A stretch of DNA of 64,000 bases from Acetobacteraceae bacterium. Its GTDB lineage: Bacteria; Pseudomonadota; Alphaproteobacteria; Acetobacterales; Acetobacteraceae. The notes beneath the pieces were generated by a model. That model had not been told where the DNA came from. It saw only the letters and a list, made by a program, of their open reading frames with translations, and ran no database searches. Shown piece after piece: positions 10,201 to 18,483 of this stretch (position 1 is the first letter of the stretch; each line of letters starts with the position of its first letter). The position numbers and the translations under genes were made by a program. The stretch lies in NCBI GenBank assembly GCA_947475245.1, contig CANJLW010000009.1, positions 85,870 through 149,869 on the forward strand, written 5' to 3'.

Positions 10201-10665
10201 ACCTTGTTGCAGTATTTGCCCGCGATTCCGGCCTCCGCACGCGCGGCGGCGGCGTTGCGCTTTTTGGAACGGCCCGGCTCGGGCATCGCGCCCGCCGACG
10301 CCGCGACATTGGCGCGGGAGGCGATGGCCGTGCTGGAGCATCCCGAACTCGCGCCGCTGTTCGATGAGGGCAGCCGAGCGGAAGCGCCGCTGACGGGCGT
10401 GGTGGGCGGAATGATCGTGGGCGGAGTCGTGGATCGGCTGGCGGTCCTGGCGGATCGCGTGCTGGTGGCGGACTTCAAGACCAATCGCGCTCCGCCGACG
10501 AAGGTTCAGGACACGCCCATCCTGTATGTGCGCCAGATGGCCACGTATCGCGACGTTCTCCGCGCCATTTTCCCCGATCGGCGGGTCGTCTGCGCGCTGG
10601 TGTGGACGCGCGAGGCGCGGGTTTCGGTGTTGCCCGACGCCTTGATGGATGGCAGCGTCGTCTAA
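7225..10665 (+). CDS. addA: double-strand break repair helicase AddA
   Basis: A 1146-residue UvrD/Rep superfamily 1 helicase with a C-terminal nuclease. Visible motifs in order: Walker A ASAGSGKTK (Lys about residue 33), motif Ia CLTFTKAAAAEMA, motif II LLLDEVQDTA (Asp about 399), motif III VGDRKQSIYSFQGAD, motif V TVHGAKGLQ, motif VI YVALTRAEDRL, and the nuclease VLVADFKTNR (Asp about 1083). With AddB it forms the alphaproteobacterial counterpart of RecBCD. The start at 7225 overlaps the addB stop. This is the last gene of the operon that starts at tsaE. Confidence 0.95.
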   Translation: MMRSPREQANLDQLAASDPTVSAFVAASAGSGKTKLLTDRLLRLMLSGAQPDRILCLTFTKAAAAEMALRLQATLGAWVTMSDEALIEALRRLDVDPAERTVRDARSLFARVLDLPGGMRIGTIHAFCQSLLRRFPLEASLSPHFQLVDDRDAEEALTEAREHMLAGISTAPMQRDLATLSGLVSLAQFGVLVKALGADRQRLDRALGLGAELCSAQSRVLGITETDETAIREAAVSWPLEHVLAGAAKIVRDEGSPAIAAKAERMLEWLSIGPNDRMDAWGEWRKLFHTADGETRGPTTFVNAKLQKKYPDLLACFLAEGERIAATEDKVAALRVRDISAALAQLAEPVLKDYATRKQASGWLDYDDLIGRSSALLIDPGAAWVLYKLDGGLDHLLLDEVQDTAPRQWKIAHALTEEFFAGLGAREVERTVFAVGDRKQSIYSFQGADAEEFDRSRAMLARRVRQSGGRWQDTGLNVSFRSAPPVLALVDQVFVDPRAGAGVVAPGEVLRHEADRAGHAGVVELWPLAPVPPVVPPLPWTVPDRNQGLRSAQQSLADTLADWIRAQTGGATLLESKGRPLAPGDILVLVRRRNEFARSLVRALKARDVPVAGLDRMVLTEQPVVQDMLALADALLLPQDDLTFACVLTSPLGGLNDDDLMALAVGRGGSLWESLRARASENPAWERVATFFSALLARVDYASPHTLFAEALGPMGGRVRLLDRLGAEAVEPLNELLQATLAYARSHPPSLQGFLHWLRRSGAEVKREAEAAGGMVRIMTVHGAKGLQAPVVILPDTTALPPDSGGILWAYDRVTDRDVPLWSPNKEYRCAAVDAILAEDRSRQMAEHNRLLYVALTRAEDRLIVCGWQSSRTLNDSCWYRLVEAGFGRLPVERTTFDAWDGEVLRCASAQTAAPTQTDRATDSRLDAPIPAWVGKDNGWRPNAPPVEPLRPRPLAPSRPEGIGLGEMPAAASPLAQREARPNRFLRGQTIHTLLQYLPAIPASARAAAALRFLERPGSGIAPADAATLAREAMAVLEHPELAPLFDEGSRAEAPLTGVVGGMIVGGVVDRLAVLADRVLVADFKTNRAPPTKVQDTPILYVRQMATYRDVLRAIFPDRRVVCALVWTREARVSVLPDALMDGSVV

Positions 10666-10728
10666 GGGCTGGACGGCGCGAAATGTGCTATCCAGCCGAT
10701 CGGTTCAAATACAAGGAAGGTTGCCGCG

Positions 10729-12054
10729 ATGGCCGCGCACTACGATCTGCTGATCCGCAATGGAATTTGCGTGCTGCCCTGGGGCGAGGAAGCCACGGAT
10801 GTCGGCGTGCGCAACGGGAAAATCGTGGATTTGGGCGTCGATGCCTCGGCCACCGCGGACAGCACGATCGACGCGCGCAACCTGCATGTGTTGCCCGGCC
10901 TGATCGACCCGCACGTGCATTTGCGCGATCCCGGCGACAAGGCGGTGGAAACCATCCCGACCGGGACCAAGGGTGCCGTGCTGGGCGGAATCGCCACGGT
11001 GTTCGACATGCCGAACACCAGCCCGTCGATCGTCGACGCGAAGATGCTGGCGTGGAAGCAGGGCTATGTCGAGGAAGTCGCCTGGTGCGACATGGGTCTG
11101 TATATCGGCGGCACGAAGACGAATATTCCGGAATTGGCGTCTTTGGAACTCGCGCAGGGCGTCTGCGCCATCAAGATTTTCGCGGGCAGTTCGACCGGCG
11201 ATCTGATGGTCGAAGACGACGAGAATCTGGAGAAAGTCATGCGCTCCGGCCGGCGGCGCATCGCTTATCACAGCGAGGACGAGTACCGGCTGCAAGAGCG
11301 CAAGCCGATGTTCAAGTCCGGCGATCCGTATTCCAACCATATGGTTTGGCGGGACGAGGAAGCGGCATTCCTGGGCACGCGGCGGCTGATGGCGCTGGCG
11401 CGCAAGACGGGCCGTGCCGCGCATATTCTGCATGTTTCGACGGCGCAGGAACTGAGCTATCTGAAGGATTACCGCGACATCGCGACGTGCGAGATGCTGG
11501 TGAACCATCTGACCCAGGTGGCCCCGGATTGCTACGATCGGCTGAAGGGGTTCGGCGTCATGAACCCGCCGATCCGCGGGCAGGCGCATATGGACGCGGC
11601 GTGGAAGGCGATCAACGACGGCACGGTGGACACGGTCGGGTCCGATCACGCGCCGCATCCGCGCGAGAAAAAGCTGCTGCCCTGGCCCGATTGCCCCGCC
11701 GGGCTGACCGGGGTGCAGACTCTGGTTCCGGTGATGCTGAACCATGTGAATGCCGGTCGGTTGAAGCTGACGCGCATGGTCGAATTGCTGTCCGCCGGCC
11801 CGGCGCGGGTCTATGGCGCGGTCGGCAAGGGGCGGTTGGCGGCGGGTTATGATGCCGATTTCACTCTGGTGGATATGAAGGCGCAACGGCGGATCGAGGA
11901 TTCGTGGATCGTGTCGCCCTGCGGTTGGACTCCGTTCGCCGGGATGGACATTACGGGCTGGCCGATTTCCGTCATCGTGCGCGGCAATGTCGTGATGCGC
12001 GACGACACGGTGCTTGGCGCGCCGATTGGGAAGATGGTTAAGTTTGCGGGGTAA
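10729..12054 (+). CDS. dihydroorotase-like amidohydrolase
   Basis: A 441-residue amidohydrolase with the class I dihydroorotase/allantoinase signature. It has the metal-binding DPHVHLRDPG (His about residues 62 and 64) and a C-terminal GSDHAPHP (Asp about 306), while KIFAGSSTG occupies the place of the carbamylated lysine. The family cyclises N-carbamoyl-L-aspartate in pyrimidine synthesis, but dihydropyrimidinase-like and non-catalytic PyrC paralogues exist and no other pyrimidine gene is nearby. The start is supported by an AAGGAAGG ribosome-binding site about nine bases upstream. It follows addA after a 63-base gap. Confidence 0.82.
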   Translation: MAAHYDLLIRNGICVLPWGEEATDVGVRNGKIVDLGVDASATADSTIDARNLHVLPGLIDPHVHLRDPGDKAVETIPTGTKGAVLGGIATVFDMPNTSPSIVDAKMLAWKQGYVEEVAWCDMGLYIGGTKTNIPELASLELAQGVCAIKIFAGSSTGDLMVEDDENLEKVMRSGRRRIAYHSEDEYRLQERKPMFKSGDPYSNHMVWRDEEAAFLGTRRLMALARKTGRAAHILHVSTAQELSYLKDYRDIATCEMLVNHLTQVAPDCYDRLKGFGVMNPPIRGQAHMDAAWKAINDGTVDTVGSDHAPHPREKKLLPWPDCPAGLTGVQTLVPVMLNHVNAGRLKLTRMVELLSAGPARVYGAVGKGRLAAGYDADFTLVDMKAQRRIEDSWIVSPCGWTPFAGMDITGWPISVIVRGNVVMRDDTVLGAPIGKMVKFAG

Positions 12055-12075
12055 GCACAGGGATAGGCAATCGCC

Positions 12076-12645
12076 ATGAGCGCCGCGCTACGTCAACCGA
12101 TGGGCTTAGACGAGTTCCTGCTGTGGGAGGAGCGGCAGGAGCTTCGGTGGGAGTTCGATGGGTTCGCGCCGGTCGCGATGACCGGCGGAACGTGGGAGCA
12201 TGCCGCGATCCAGCGCAATATCTATATCGCGTTAGGGATTCGTTTACGTGGCAAGCCGTGCCAATTGTTCACGAGCCATCTGAAAATCGTGACTGCAGGA
12301 TCGGTGCGCTACCCGGACGCGTTCGTTGTCTGCGCTTCGCAGCGACCGGGGGCAACAGTCGCGACCGAACCGGTGGTGGTGTTCGAGGTGCTTAGTCCCA
12401 GCACCGCCGGTATCGACCGCGTGGTGAAGAATCAGGAGTACCGCGATACGCCCTCGATCCAGCGATATGTCATGTTGGAACAGGACCGCCAGGCGGTGAC
12501 GGTGTTCGCTCGGCAGGGCGACGATTGGGTGGGCCATTTGCTGTCCGGCGATGCCGTGCTGGCGATGCCAGAGATCGGGGTAGAGGTTCCTTTGTCGGAG
12601 TTTTACGAGGGCGTCGCGTTCCCCGACGCGGCGGGCGAGGCCTGA
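12076..12645 (+). CDS. Uma2 family protein (putative endonuclease, DUF820)
   Basis: A 189-residue protein with the Uma2/DUF820 PD-(D/E)XK layout: an N-terminal helix ([19 protein letters not shown]), a YPDAFVVC strand carrying the catalytic aspartate, [11 protein letters not shown] carrying the glutamate, and a following lysine in VVKNQEYR. Members are abundant in cyanobacteria and scattered in proteobacteria, and their biological role is unproven. It starts 21 bases after the amidohydrolase and may be co-transcribed with it. No partner toxin, methylase or transposase is adjacent. Confidence 0.85.
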   Translation: MSAALRQPMGLDEFLLWEERQELRWEFDGFAPVAMTGGTWEHAAIQRNIYIALGIRLRGKPCQLFTSHLKIVTAGSVRYPDAFVVCASQRPGATVATEPVVVFEVLSPSTAGIDRVVKNQEYRDTPSIQRYVMLEQDRQAVTVFARQGDDWVGHLLSGDAVLAMPEIGVEVPLSEFYEGVAFPDAAGEA

Positions 12646-12653
12646 AAAAGCGA

Positions 12654-12695
12654 GCGCCGCCGTCCCGGCCCATATGTCCGGCAAGACGGCGGCGT
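12654..12695. other. GC-rich inverted repeat downstream of the Uma2 gene
   Basis: GCGCCGCCGTC (12654-12664) is complementary, with one G-T pair, to GACGGCGGCGT (12685-12695). The intervening bases also contain a CCGG/CCGG pair. No T-run follows, so it is a terminator-like stem rather than a textbook terminator. Confidence 0.5.
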
Positions 12696-12719
12696 GCCCG
12701 GGCTATTGCCCTTGTGGAC

Positions 12720-12738
12720 CCGGGGAGGTCTTCCCCGG
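12720..12738. other. stem-loop in the trxA upstream region
   Basis: CCGGGGA (12720-12726) pairs perfectly with TCCCCGG (12732-12738) around a five-base loop. It lies about 170 bases before trxA and could sit in a leader or mark the end of the upstream transcript. Its role is unknown. Confidence 0.4.
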
Positions 12739-12904
12739 CCTGCTCATCATGGACGGCCCTGGACGCGTTCGCATAGCTGCCGAAGGGTTTCCGCACCCAT
12801 TCCCACGCAGGTTGTGGAGACCGAACGCGCGTGGCCCCGTCTTGACCACCGGCTTTGCGCATACCACCTTGGCATCAACGCAGTATGACAAGGACACACC
12901 GCAT

Positions 12905-13237
12905 ATGAGCACGAACACCGTAGCCGTCTCCGACCAAAGCTTCGCCGCCGACGTGTTGAAGGCCAGCGAATCCGGCCCCGTCCTGGTCGATTTCTGGGCG
13001 GAGTGGTGCGGCCCCTGCAAGATGATCGGCCCGTCGCTGGAAGAGATCGCCGGTGAACTGTCGGGCAAGCTGACCGTGGCGAAGGTCGATATCGACAATA
13101 ACCCGATGTCGCCTGGCAAGTATGGTGTGCGCGGTATTCCGACACTGCTGCTGTTCAAGGACGGCAAGGTGGCGGCGACGAAGGTCGGCGCGCTGCCCAA
13201 GGGCGCTTTGAAGCAGTGGATTGAGTCCAACCTGTAG
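12905..13237 (+). CDS. trxA: thioredoxin
   Basis: A 110-residue thioredoxin of normal length with the active site WCGPCK (Trp about residue 34, Cys 35 and 38), the preceding buried aspartate in VLVDFWAEW, and the cis-proline loop GIPTLLLF. It is a cytosolic dithiol reductant for ribonucleotide reductase, peroxiredoxins and others, and is recycled by thioredoxin reductase. The frame stays open upstream to 12674, but the ATG at 12905 begins the standard fold. In this genus-level context trxA commonly lies near addA and folC, as here. Confidence 0.95.
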   Translation: MSTNTVAVSDQSFAADVLKASESGPVLVDFWAEWCGPCKMIGPSLEEIAGELSGKLTVAKVDIDNNPMSPGKYGVRGIPTLLLFKDGKVAATKVGALPKGALKQWIESNL

Positions 13238-13316
13238 GGTTTGGATTGGCGCTTCTCTCTTTGGGGGAGGGCGGCGGATGAGGAATGTGCTGCGGGCTTT
13301 GGCGTTTGTGGCACGT

Positions 13317-13370
13317 GCCCTCACCCGGAGCGCTGACGCACTCCGACCTCTCCCGCGAGCGGGAGAGGTG
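13317..13370 (+). repeat. palindromic intergenic repeat, copy 1
   Basis: This copy begins CCCTCACCCGGAGCGCTGAC and ends with the inverted pair CTCTCCCGCGAGCGGGAGAG, which folds into a hairpin. It is related to copies at 13402-13450 (inverted) and 13485-13534. The sequence is typical of short dispersed repeats found between genes in alphaproteobacteria. Confidence 0.75.
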
Positions 13371-13401
13371 GGTTTGGCGAGCGGTTGGGAACCGCGTGAT
13401 T

Positions 13402-13450
13402 TCGCCTCTCCCTCTGGGAGAGGCCGACGCGTAGCGGCAGGTGAGGGTTG
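13402..13450 (-). repeat. palindromic intergenic repeat, copy 2 (inverted)
   Basis: This copy is in reverse orientation: it starts with the hairpin CCTCTCCCTCTGGGAGAGG and ends with a GTGAGGGTTG that is the complement of the CACCCTCACCC heading the other two copies. The central part (CCGACGCGTAGCGGCAGG) is more diverged than in copies 1 and 3. Confidence 0.7.
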
Positions 13451-13484
13451 TGGCGCGCGCTTCGGCTTTGGAATTCGCGGCAGG

Positions 13485-13534
13485 CACCCTCACCCGGATC
13501 GCTGACGCGCTCCGACCTTTCCCAGGGGGAGAGG
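13485..13534 (+). repeat. palindromic intergenic repeat, copy 3
   Basis: This copy reads CACCCTCACCCGGATCGCTG, then a CGCTCCGACC core shared with copy 1, and a short hairpin CTTTCCCAGGGGGAGAG. It ends one base before the folC stop codon, so it may also act as the 3' end of the trp-acc-fol transcript. Confidence 0.7.
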
Positions 13535-13535
13535 T

Positions 13536-14792
13536 TTAGTCGGCCTTCAGCACTTCCCCGGCCAGATACAGGCTGCCGCAGATCAGCACGCGGGCGGGGC
13601 CGTTGCCCCGATCGATCCCGCGCAGCGCGTCGGCGATCGTTGGGCCGCGCCGGGCGATGCCGCCGGATGCGGCGATAATCGCCTCCACCGGCAAGGCGGA
13701 ATGCTGACCGGGTTCCGACACCGCCCACAGGCTGGCGGCGAGCGGGAGCAGCGGGCGCAGGAACTCGGCTGAGTCCTTCGCCTGTTTCATCCCGACCACC
13801 AGATGCGTCGGGCGATCGGTCCAGGCGCGCAGTTGATCGGCCAATGCCAGCCCGCCGCCGGGATTGTGGCCTCCGTCCAACCAAAGCTCCCAAGTTGCAG
13901 GCAGCAGCGCGGTCAGGCGTCCGGTCAATCGTTGCAGCCGTGCCGGCCATTCCACCGTTTGCATACCGCGACGCAGAGCCGCATCGGGGATGGTCAGTCC
14001 GCCGGCCCGCAACGCGGCGATGGCGATGCCGGCATTGTCGGTCTGGTGAACGCCGAGCAGGGCAGGGGGCGGCAGGGTCAGGGTGCCGGCCTCGTCGGAG
14101 AAGGATAGCCCCGGCGACACGCGCCAGTCGCGGTCGCGCAGGCGGACGGGCGCGCCGATGCGGGCGGCCTCGGCCAGCAGCAGCGCCGTCACTTCGGGGT
14201 CTTGGGCGCCGACAACCACGGGAATGCCGGATTTCATGATGCCGGCTTTTTCGGCGGCAATCTTCGCCAGCGTGTCGCCGAGAAGTTCGCGGTGATCCAT
14301 CGAGATGGAGGTGATGGCGGTGGCGATGGGCGCCGGAATGACGTTGGTCGCGTCGCCGCGCCCGCCGAGCCCGACTTCCAGCACGCAGAGATCCGCCGGC
14401 GTCTTGGCGAACAGATGGAAGGCGACGGCGGTGATGACTTCGAACACCGTGATCGGCGCGCCGGCGTTGACGTGCTCGATATGCTCCATTGCCGCTTGCA
14501 GCGCCTGGTCGGAGACGAGTTCCCCGGCGACGCGGAAGCGTTCGTTGAAACGCACCAAATGGGGGGATGTATAAACGTGCACGCGCAGGCCGGCGGCTTC
14601 GGCGATGGCGCGGATGAAGGCGCAGGTGCTGCCCTTGCCGTTGGTGCCGGCAACATGGATGACCGGCGGCAAGGCACGTTCCGGGTTGCCCAGGCGGGTC
14701 AGCAACGCGCGGAGTCTGTCCAGGCTGAGGTCGATCAGCCTGGGATGCAGGCCGGTCAGGCGGTCGACAATGGCGTCGATGGAATCGCTCAC
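13536..14792 (-). CDS. folC: bifunctional folylpolyglutamate synthase/dihydrofolate synthase FolC
   Basis: A 418-residue Mur-ligase-fold enzyme. The ATP-binding motif [11 protein letters not shown] (Lys about residue 53) and the family motif [13 protein letters not shown] are both clear, as is [12 protein letters not shown] for metal and substrate binding. It adds glutamate to dihydropteroate and to folates. The GTG start at 14792 overlaps the accD stop as GTGA, which decides the start over an in-frame codon nine residues earlier. It is the last gene of the trpB-trpA-accD-folC operon, an order conserved in many alphaproteobacteria. Confidence 0.95.
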   Translation of the reverse strand: MSDSIDAIVDRLTGLHPRLIDLSLDRLRALLTRLGNPERALPPVIHVAGTNGKGSTCAFIRAIAEAAGLRVHVYTSPHLVRFNERFRVAGELVSDQALQAAMEHIEHVNAGAPITVFEVITAVAFHLFAKTPADLCVLEVGLGGRGDATNVIPAPIATAITSISMDHRELLGDTLAKIAAEKAGIMKSGIPVVVGAQDPEVTALLLAEAARIGAPVRLRDRDWRVSPGLSFSDEAGTLTLPPPALLGVHQTDNAGIAIAALRAGGLTIPDAALRRGMQTVEWPARLQRLTGRLTALLPATWELWLDGGHNPGGGLALADQLRAWTDRPTHLVVGMKQAKDSAEFLRPLLPLAASLWAVSEPGQHSALPVEAIIAASGGIARRGPTIADALRGIDRGNGPARVLICGSLYLAGEVLKAD

Positions 14793-15655
14793 GCGGCCGC
14801 CGGCAGGTCCTTGACGCACAGCAGGCCGATGACGCGTCCCAGCGTGGCGCGCATCTCGGTGCGTTTGACGACCATGTCGATGATGCCGTGGTCCAGCAGA
14901 TATTCGGCGCGCTGGAAGCCTTCCGGGAGTTTCTCGCGCACAGTCTGTTCGATGACGCGGGCACCGGCGAAGCCGATCAGCGCGCCGGGTTCGGCGATGT
15001 GGATGTCGCCGAGCATGGCGAAGCTGGCGGTGACGCCGCCGGTGGTGGGGTCGGTCATGACGACGATGAAGGGCAGGCCGGCGTCTTTCACCAGGCGGGT
15101 GGCGATGACGGTGCGCGGCATTTGCATCAGGCTGACCGCGCCTTCTTGCATGCGCGCGCCGCCGGAGGCGGTGAAGACGATCAGGGGGGCCTGTTGCAGC
15201 ACCGCCAATCGCGCGGCGGCGACAATGGCGTCTCCCACCGCGGCTCCCATGGAGCCGCCGATGAAGTCGAATTCCATAACCGCGACGACGGCGGCCTGAC
15301 CGTCGATTTTCCCGTGCGCGACGACGATGGCATCGTCCATGTGGGTTTTGTCGCGGGCTTCCTTAAGGCGGTCGGTGTAGCGCTTGGAGTCGCGAAAGCG
15401 CAGGGGATCGACGACCGCCTTCGGCAGTTCGATGCGTGTGAAAGCCTCTTCGTCAAAGGTCCAGTTCAGACGCTCGGTCGAGGAACCGCGCATGTGGTGG
15501 CCGCAATGCGGGCAGACTTTCATGCCGGCGGTCATGTCGCGATGAAAGATCATCTGCTGGCATGCGGGGCATTGATGCCAGAGATTGTCCGGGACCTCTC
15601 GACGGGCGAAGAGGGTGCGGATTTTGGGGCGGACGTATTCAGTGAGCCAACTCAT
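14789..15655 (-). CDS. accD: acetyl-CoA carboxylase carboxyltransferase subunit beta AccD
   Basis: A 288-residue AccD with the N-terminal zinc ribbon formed by Cys 29, 32, 48 and 51 (CPAC and CPHC), followed by the carboxyltransferase domain including the oxyanion-hole region [15 protein letters not shown] and [16 protein letters not shown]. With AccA it transfers carboxyl from biotin to acetyl-CoA in fatty acid synthesis. The ATG at 15655 overlaps the trpA stop by four bases. Confidence 0.96.
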   Translation of the reverse strand: MSWLTEYVRPKIRTLFARREVPDNLWHQCPACQQMIFHRDMTAGMKVCPHCGHHMRGSSTERLNWTFDEEAFTRIELPKAVVDPLRFRDSKRYTDRLKEARDKTHMDDAIVVAHGKIDGQAAVVAVMEFDFIGGSMGAAVGDAIVAAARLAVLQQAPLIVFTASGGARMQEGAVSLMQMPRTVIATRLVKDAGLPFIVVMTDPTTGGVTASFAMLGDIHIAEPGALIGFAGARVIEQTVREKLPEGFQRAEYLLDHGIIDMVVKRTEMRATLGRVIGLLCVKDLPAAA

Positions 15656-16482
15656 GGCGCGCTGCTCGCACCCCGCACCGCCTTCGCCAATTCGCGCACC
15701 TGATTCAATACGGCCTCGACCGCGCCGGGCATTGCCTTGCCGTCGGCGTCAAGGTTGCGGGAGAGTGTGTCGATCAGGGCCGATGCCACGACGGCGGCGT
15801 CGGCGATCGTGGAGGCTTCGGCGGCCTGGGCGGGGGAGCGTACGCCGAAGCCGATGGCGATCGGCAGGTCGGTGAATTTGCGAATGCGGGGGATGGCGGC
15901 GGTCAGTTGCTCCCGCGAAGCAGCGCGGGTGCCGGTGATCCCGGTGATGCTGATGTAATAGACGAAGCCGGAACTGCCGTTCAGGACGTGGGGCAAGCGC
16001 TCATCGTCGGTGGTGGGGGCGACGAGGCGGATGAAATCGAGCCCGTTCGCCTTGGCGTGCGGCAGCATCAGGTCGGATTCTTCCGGCGGCAGGTCGACGA
16101 CGATCATGCCGTCGATGCCGGCCTTGGCGGCGTCTTCGCAGAAGCGCTGCTGGCCATAGGACAGGATCGGGTTCAGGTAGCCCATCAGAATGACCGGGGT
16201 CTGGCTGTCAAGCGTGCGGAAGTCGCGCACCATGTCCAGAACGTGTCGCACCTTGAAGCCGGCGGCGAGCCCGCGCTTGCCGGCGGCCTGAATGATCGGG
16301 CCATCCGCCATCGGGTCTGTGAACGGCATGCCGATTTCGATCAGATCGGCTCCGGCCGCGGGCATGCCGCGGAGCAGAGCGAGGGACGTCGCGCCATCCG
16401 GGTCGTAGGCTTCCAGGAACGGGATCAGGGCACCGCGGTTTTCCGCTTTCAGTGCCGCGAAACGGGCTGCGATGCGGCTCAT
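15652..16482 (-). CDS. trpA: tryptophan synthase alpha subunit TrpA
   Basis: A 276-residue TIM-barrel subunit that releases indole from indole-3-glycerol phosphate. The catalytic residues fall where expected: Glu49 in LIEIGMPF and Asp60 in DPMADGP. The phosphate-binding [10 protein letters not shown] is also visible. The frame is open upstream to 16650, but that part overlaps trpB; the ATG at 16482 overlaps the trpB stop as ATGA, matching coupled synthesis of the alpha2beta2 complex. Confidence 0.96.
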   Translation of the reverse strand: MSRIAARFAALKAENRGALIPFLEAYDPDGATSLALLRGMPAAGADLIEIGMPFTDPMADGPIIQAAGKRGLAAGFKVRHVLDMVRDFRTLDSQTPVILMGYLNPILSYGQQRFCEDAAKAGIDGMIVVDLPPEESDLMLPHAKANGLDFIRLVAPTTDDERLPHVLNGSSGFVYYISITGITGTRAASREQLTAAIPRIRKFTDLPIAIGFGVRSPAQAAEASTIADAAVVASALIDTLSRNLDADGKAMPGAVEAVLNQVRELAKAVRGASSAP

Positions 16483-17714
16483 AGCTTCACCCCCAGGTGA
16501 TCGGCTACCGCGAAGATGTCTTTGTCGCCTCGACCGCAGAGGTTCATCAGGATGATCTGATCGGCGGACAGTGTCGGCGCAAGTTTGCTCACATAGGCCA
16601 GCGCGTGGGCGGGTTCCAAAGCGGGAATGATGCCTTCGGTGCGGGTGCAAAGCTGGAATGCGGACAGCGCTTCCTTGTCGGTGGCCGAGACATATTCGAC
16701 CCGTTTGATGTCATGCAGCCAGGAATGCTCCGGCCCGATGCCGGGATAGTCGAGACCGGCGCTGATGCTGTGTCCTTCGAGGATTTGGCCGTCCTCGTCC
16801 TGTAACAGATAGGTGCGGTTGCCGTGCAGCACGCCCGGGCGGCCGCCCGTCAGGCTTGCGGCGTGCTCTCCGGTTTCGATGCCGTGCCCGCCGGCTTCGA
16901 CGCCGATCAGGCGGACGGAGGTGTCGTCGAGGAACGGATGGAACAGGCCCATCGCGTTCGATCCGCCACCGATGCAGGCGACGGCGATATCGGGCAGCCG
17001 GCCTTCGGCTTCGCGCATTTGCACCTTGGCTTCCTCGCCGATAACCGATTGGAAGTCGCGCACCATCATCGGGTAGGGGTGCGGGCCGGCGACCGTGCCG
17101 ATCAGGTAATAGGTGTCTTCGACGTTGGCGACCCAGTCGCGCATCGCCTCGTTCATCGCGTCCTTGAGCGTCGCGGCACCGGAGGTTACGGCGACAACTT
17201 CCGCCCCAAGCAGCTTCATGCGGAACACGTTCGGAGCCTGACGCGCGACGTCGGTGGCACCCATGTAGACGGTGCAGGGCAGGCCGAATAAAGCGCACAT
17301 CGTGGCGGTGGCGACGCCGTGCTGGCCGGCGCCGGTTTCGGCGATGATCCGGGTTTTGCCCATGCGGCGCGCCAGCAGAATTTGGCCCATACAATTATTG
17401 GCTTTGTGGCTGCCGGTGTGGTTCAGCTCGTCCCGTTTGAAGTAGACCTTCGCGCCGCCGAGATGCTTTGTCAGGCGTTCGGCGAACCACAGCGGGCTGG
17501 GGCGGCCGACGTAATGGGTCAGATGGCGGTCCAGGTCGGCCTTGAACGCCGGATCGGTTTTCGCCGCGTTATAGGCCTGCTCGACCTCAAGGATCAGCGG
17601 CATCAGGGTTTCGGCCACGAAGCGGCCGCCGAACTCGCCGAAGCGACCACGCTCATTGGGGCCGGTGCGAAGGCTGTTGGTGCCCGCGGGCGGGGTCGCG
17701 AGTGGTTTGTTCAC
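16479..17714 (-). CDS. trpB: tryptophan synthase beta subunit TrpB
   Basis: A 411-residue PLP enzyme that condenses indole with serine. The Schiff-base lysine is at about residue 104 in HTGSHKANN, and the glycine-rich phosphate site [10 protein letters not shown] is present. The start is taken as the GTG at 17714, which has AAAGGAG about ten bases upstream; an in-frame codon 18 residues earlier lacks such a site. It heads the trpB-trpA-accD-folC operon. No trpF is seen immediately upstream, where it often sits in relatives. Confidence 0.95.
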   Translation of the reverse strand: MNKPLATPPAGTNSLRTGPNERGRFGEFGGRFVAETLMPLILEVEQAYNAAKTDPAFKADLDRHLTHYVGRPSPLWFAERLTKHLGGAKVYFKRDELNHTGSHKANNCMGQILLARRMGKTRIIAETGAGQHGVATATMCALFGLPCTVYMGATDVARQAPNVFRMKLLGAEVVAVTSGAATLKDAMNEAMRDWVANVEDTYYLIGTVAGPHPYPMMVRDFQSVIGEEAKVQMREAEGRLPDIAVACIGGGSNAMGLFHPFLDDTSVRLIGVEAGGHGIETGEHAASLTGGRPGVLHGNRTYLLQDEDGQILEGHSISAGLDYPGIGPEHSWLHDIKRVEYVSATDKEALSAFQLCTRTEGIIPALEPAHALAYVSKLAPTLSADQIILMNLCGRGDKDIFAVADHLGVKL

Positions 17715-17791
17715 GTCCGGGAAACTCCTTTGGGCGTGCCTCTTAGCCCAACCCGTACCGATCGTCACGCCCCCGCCCTGTCACATCGCGG

Positions 17792-18235
17792 TCACGGATC
17801 GAGTTTTTCGCGCGCGATCTCGTCCTCGATCTCCGCGGCGGCGTCATCCACGGCCATTGGCATGGATGGCTTGTTTGCTGCTTCGAGCGCGGACAGGGCA
17901 TGTTCCAACACCGCCCAACCATGGCCGGCGGTATCGGCTTTCATCCTTGCCCGCAGGTCTCCCAGCACGAGGTCATAGGCATAGGCGACCGGTGACATTT
18001 CGAGCGCCGCCTGGGCGTCGAGAACGTCGCGGAGACCGCAACGTTCACCACCGGTCATGCCTTCGTCAGATGCCAGGGCAAGCTGTCGCGCGTCTTGCTC
18101 CAGAACGCCCAGCACCTCGATCTTCTCGTCTTTCGACAGAGCCGGATCGATCGTGACCTCGCCGGGCACCGCGAAGAAGACGTGCGGTTTGTCGATCTTG
18201 TCCTGCGTGGTCGGCACAGGGACCGGCTCGCTCAC
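17792..18235 (-). CDS. uncharacterised protein following a lipoprotein gene
   Basis: A 147-residue acidic, mostly helical protein that I do not recognise. It has no signal peptide or membrane segment, and no obvious catalytic motif. A GTG start at 18235 is inferred because it overlaps the upstream lipoprotein stop as GTGA; the frame remains open further upstream but there reads out of frame across the lipoprotein gene in arginine-rich, non-protein-like sequence. Its translational coupling to the glycine-zipper lipoprotein suggests a shared role. Confidence 0.6.
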   Translation of the reverse strand: MSEPVPVPTTQDKIDKPHVFFAVPGEVTIDPALSKDEKIEVLGVLEQDARQLALASDEGMTGGERCGLRDVLDAQAALEMSPVAYAYDLVLGDLRARMKADTAGHGWAVLEHALSALEAANKPSMPMAVDDAAAEIEDEIAREKLDP

Positions 18236-18483
18236 TTCTTGTCCCAGAGCGGCTTGCCGAGGTCGACCTGCTTCGGCGTCGTGCTGGCACCCGCGATGGC
18301 ACCTGCTCCGCCGCCGATAACCGCACCCGCGGCGACGCCAACGGGACCACCGACCAATCCGACCGTCGCGCCGGTCGCGGCACCTGTCGCCGCGCCGCCC
18401 TGTACACGACCGAGTTCGCTTGCACCGCACGCCGCCAAAAGTGTCAATGCGCCGAACAGTCCAATTTTCGTCATGGTGCTCAT
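18232..18483 (-). CDS. small glycine-zipper lipoprotein
   Basis: An 83-residue protein with a lipoprotein signal (MTKIGLFGALTLLAACG, lipobox LAAC with the cysteine at about residue 19). After it comes a Gly/Ala-rich segment with repeated GxxxG spacing (GGAATGAATGATVGLVGGPV and GAVIGGGAGAIAG), as in glycine-zipper outer-membrane or envelope lipoproteins of the SlyB/OmpA-linker kind. A short charged tail ends in DKK. An alternative start is the ATG three codons later. It overlaps the following unknown gene by four bases. Confidence 0.75.
   Translation of the reverse strand: MSTMTKIGLFGALTLLAACGASELGRVQGGAATGAATGATVGLVGGPVGVAAGAVIGGGAGAIAGASTTPKQVDLGKPLWDKK

Noticed and set aside
7174..10341. 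A 1055-codon minus-strand frame opposite addA
   Set aside because: Antisense of a gene with complete helicase and nuclease motifs; its translation is low-complexity and resembles no protein.
10667..10697. Terminator after addA
   Set aside because: GGCTGGA and TCCAGCC can pair, but the 17-base loop and lack of T-run make it weak evidence.
12654..12738. CRISPR array or riboswitch before trxA
   Set aside because: Only two unrelated stems are present; no regularly spaced repeat or known riboswitch core was seen.
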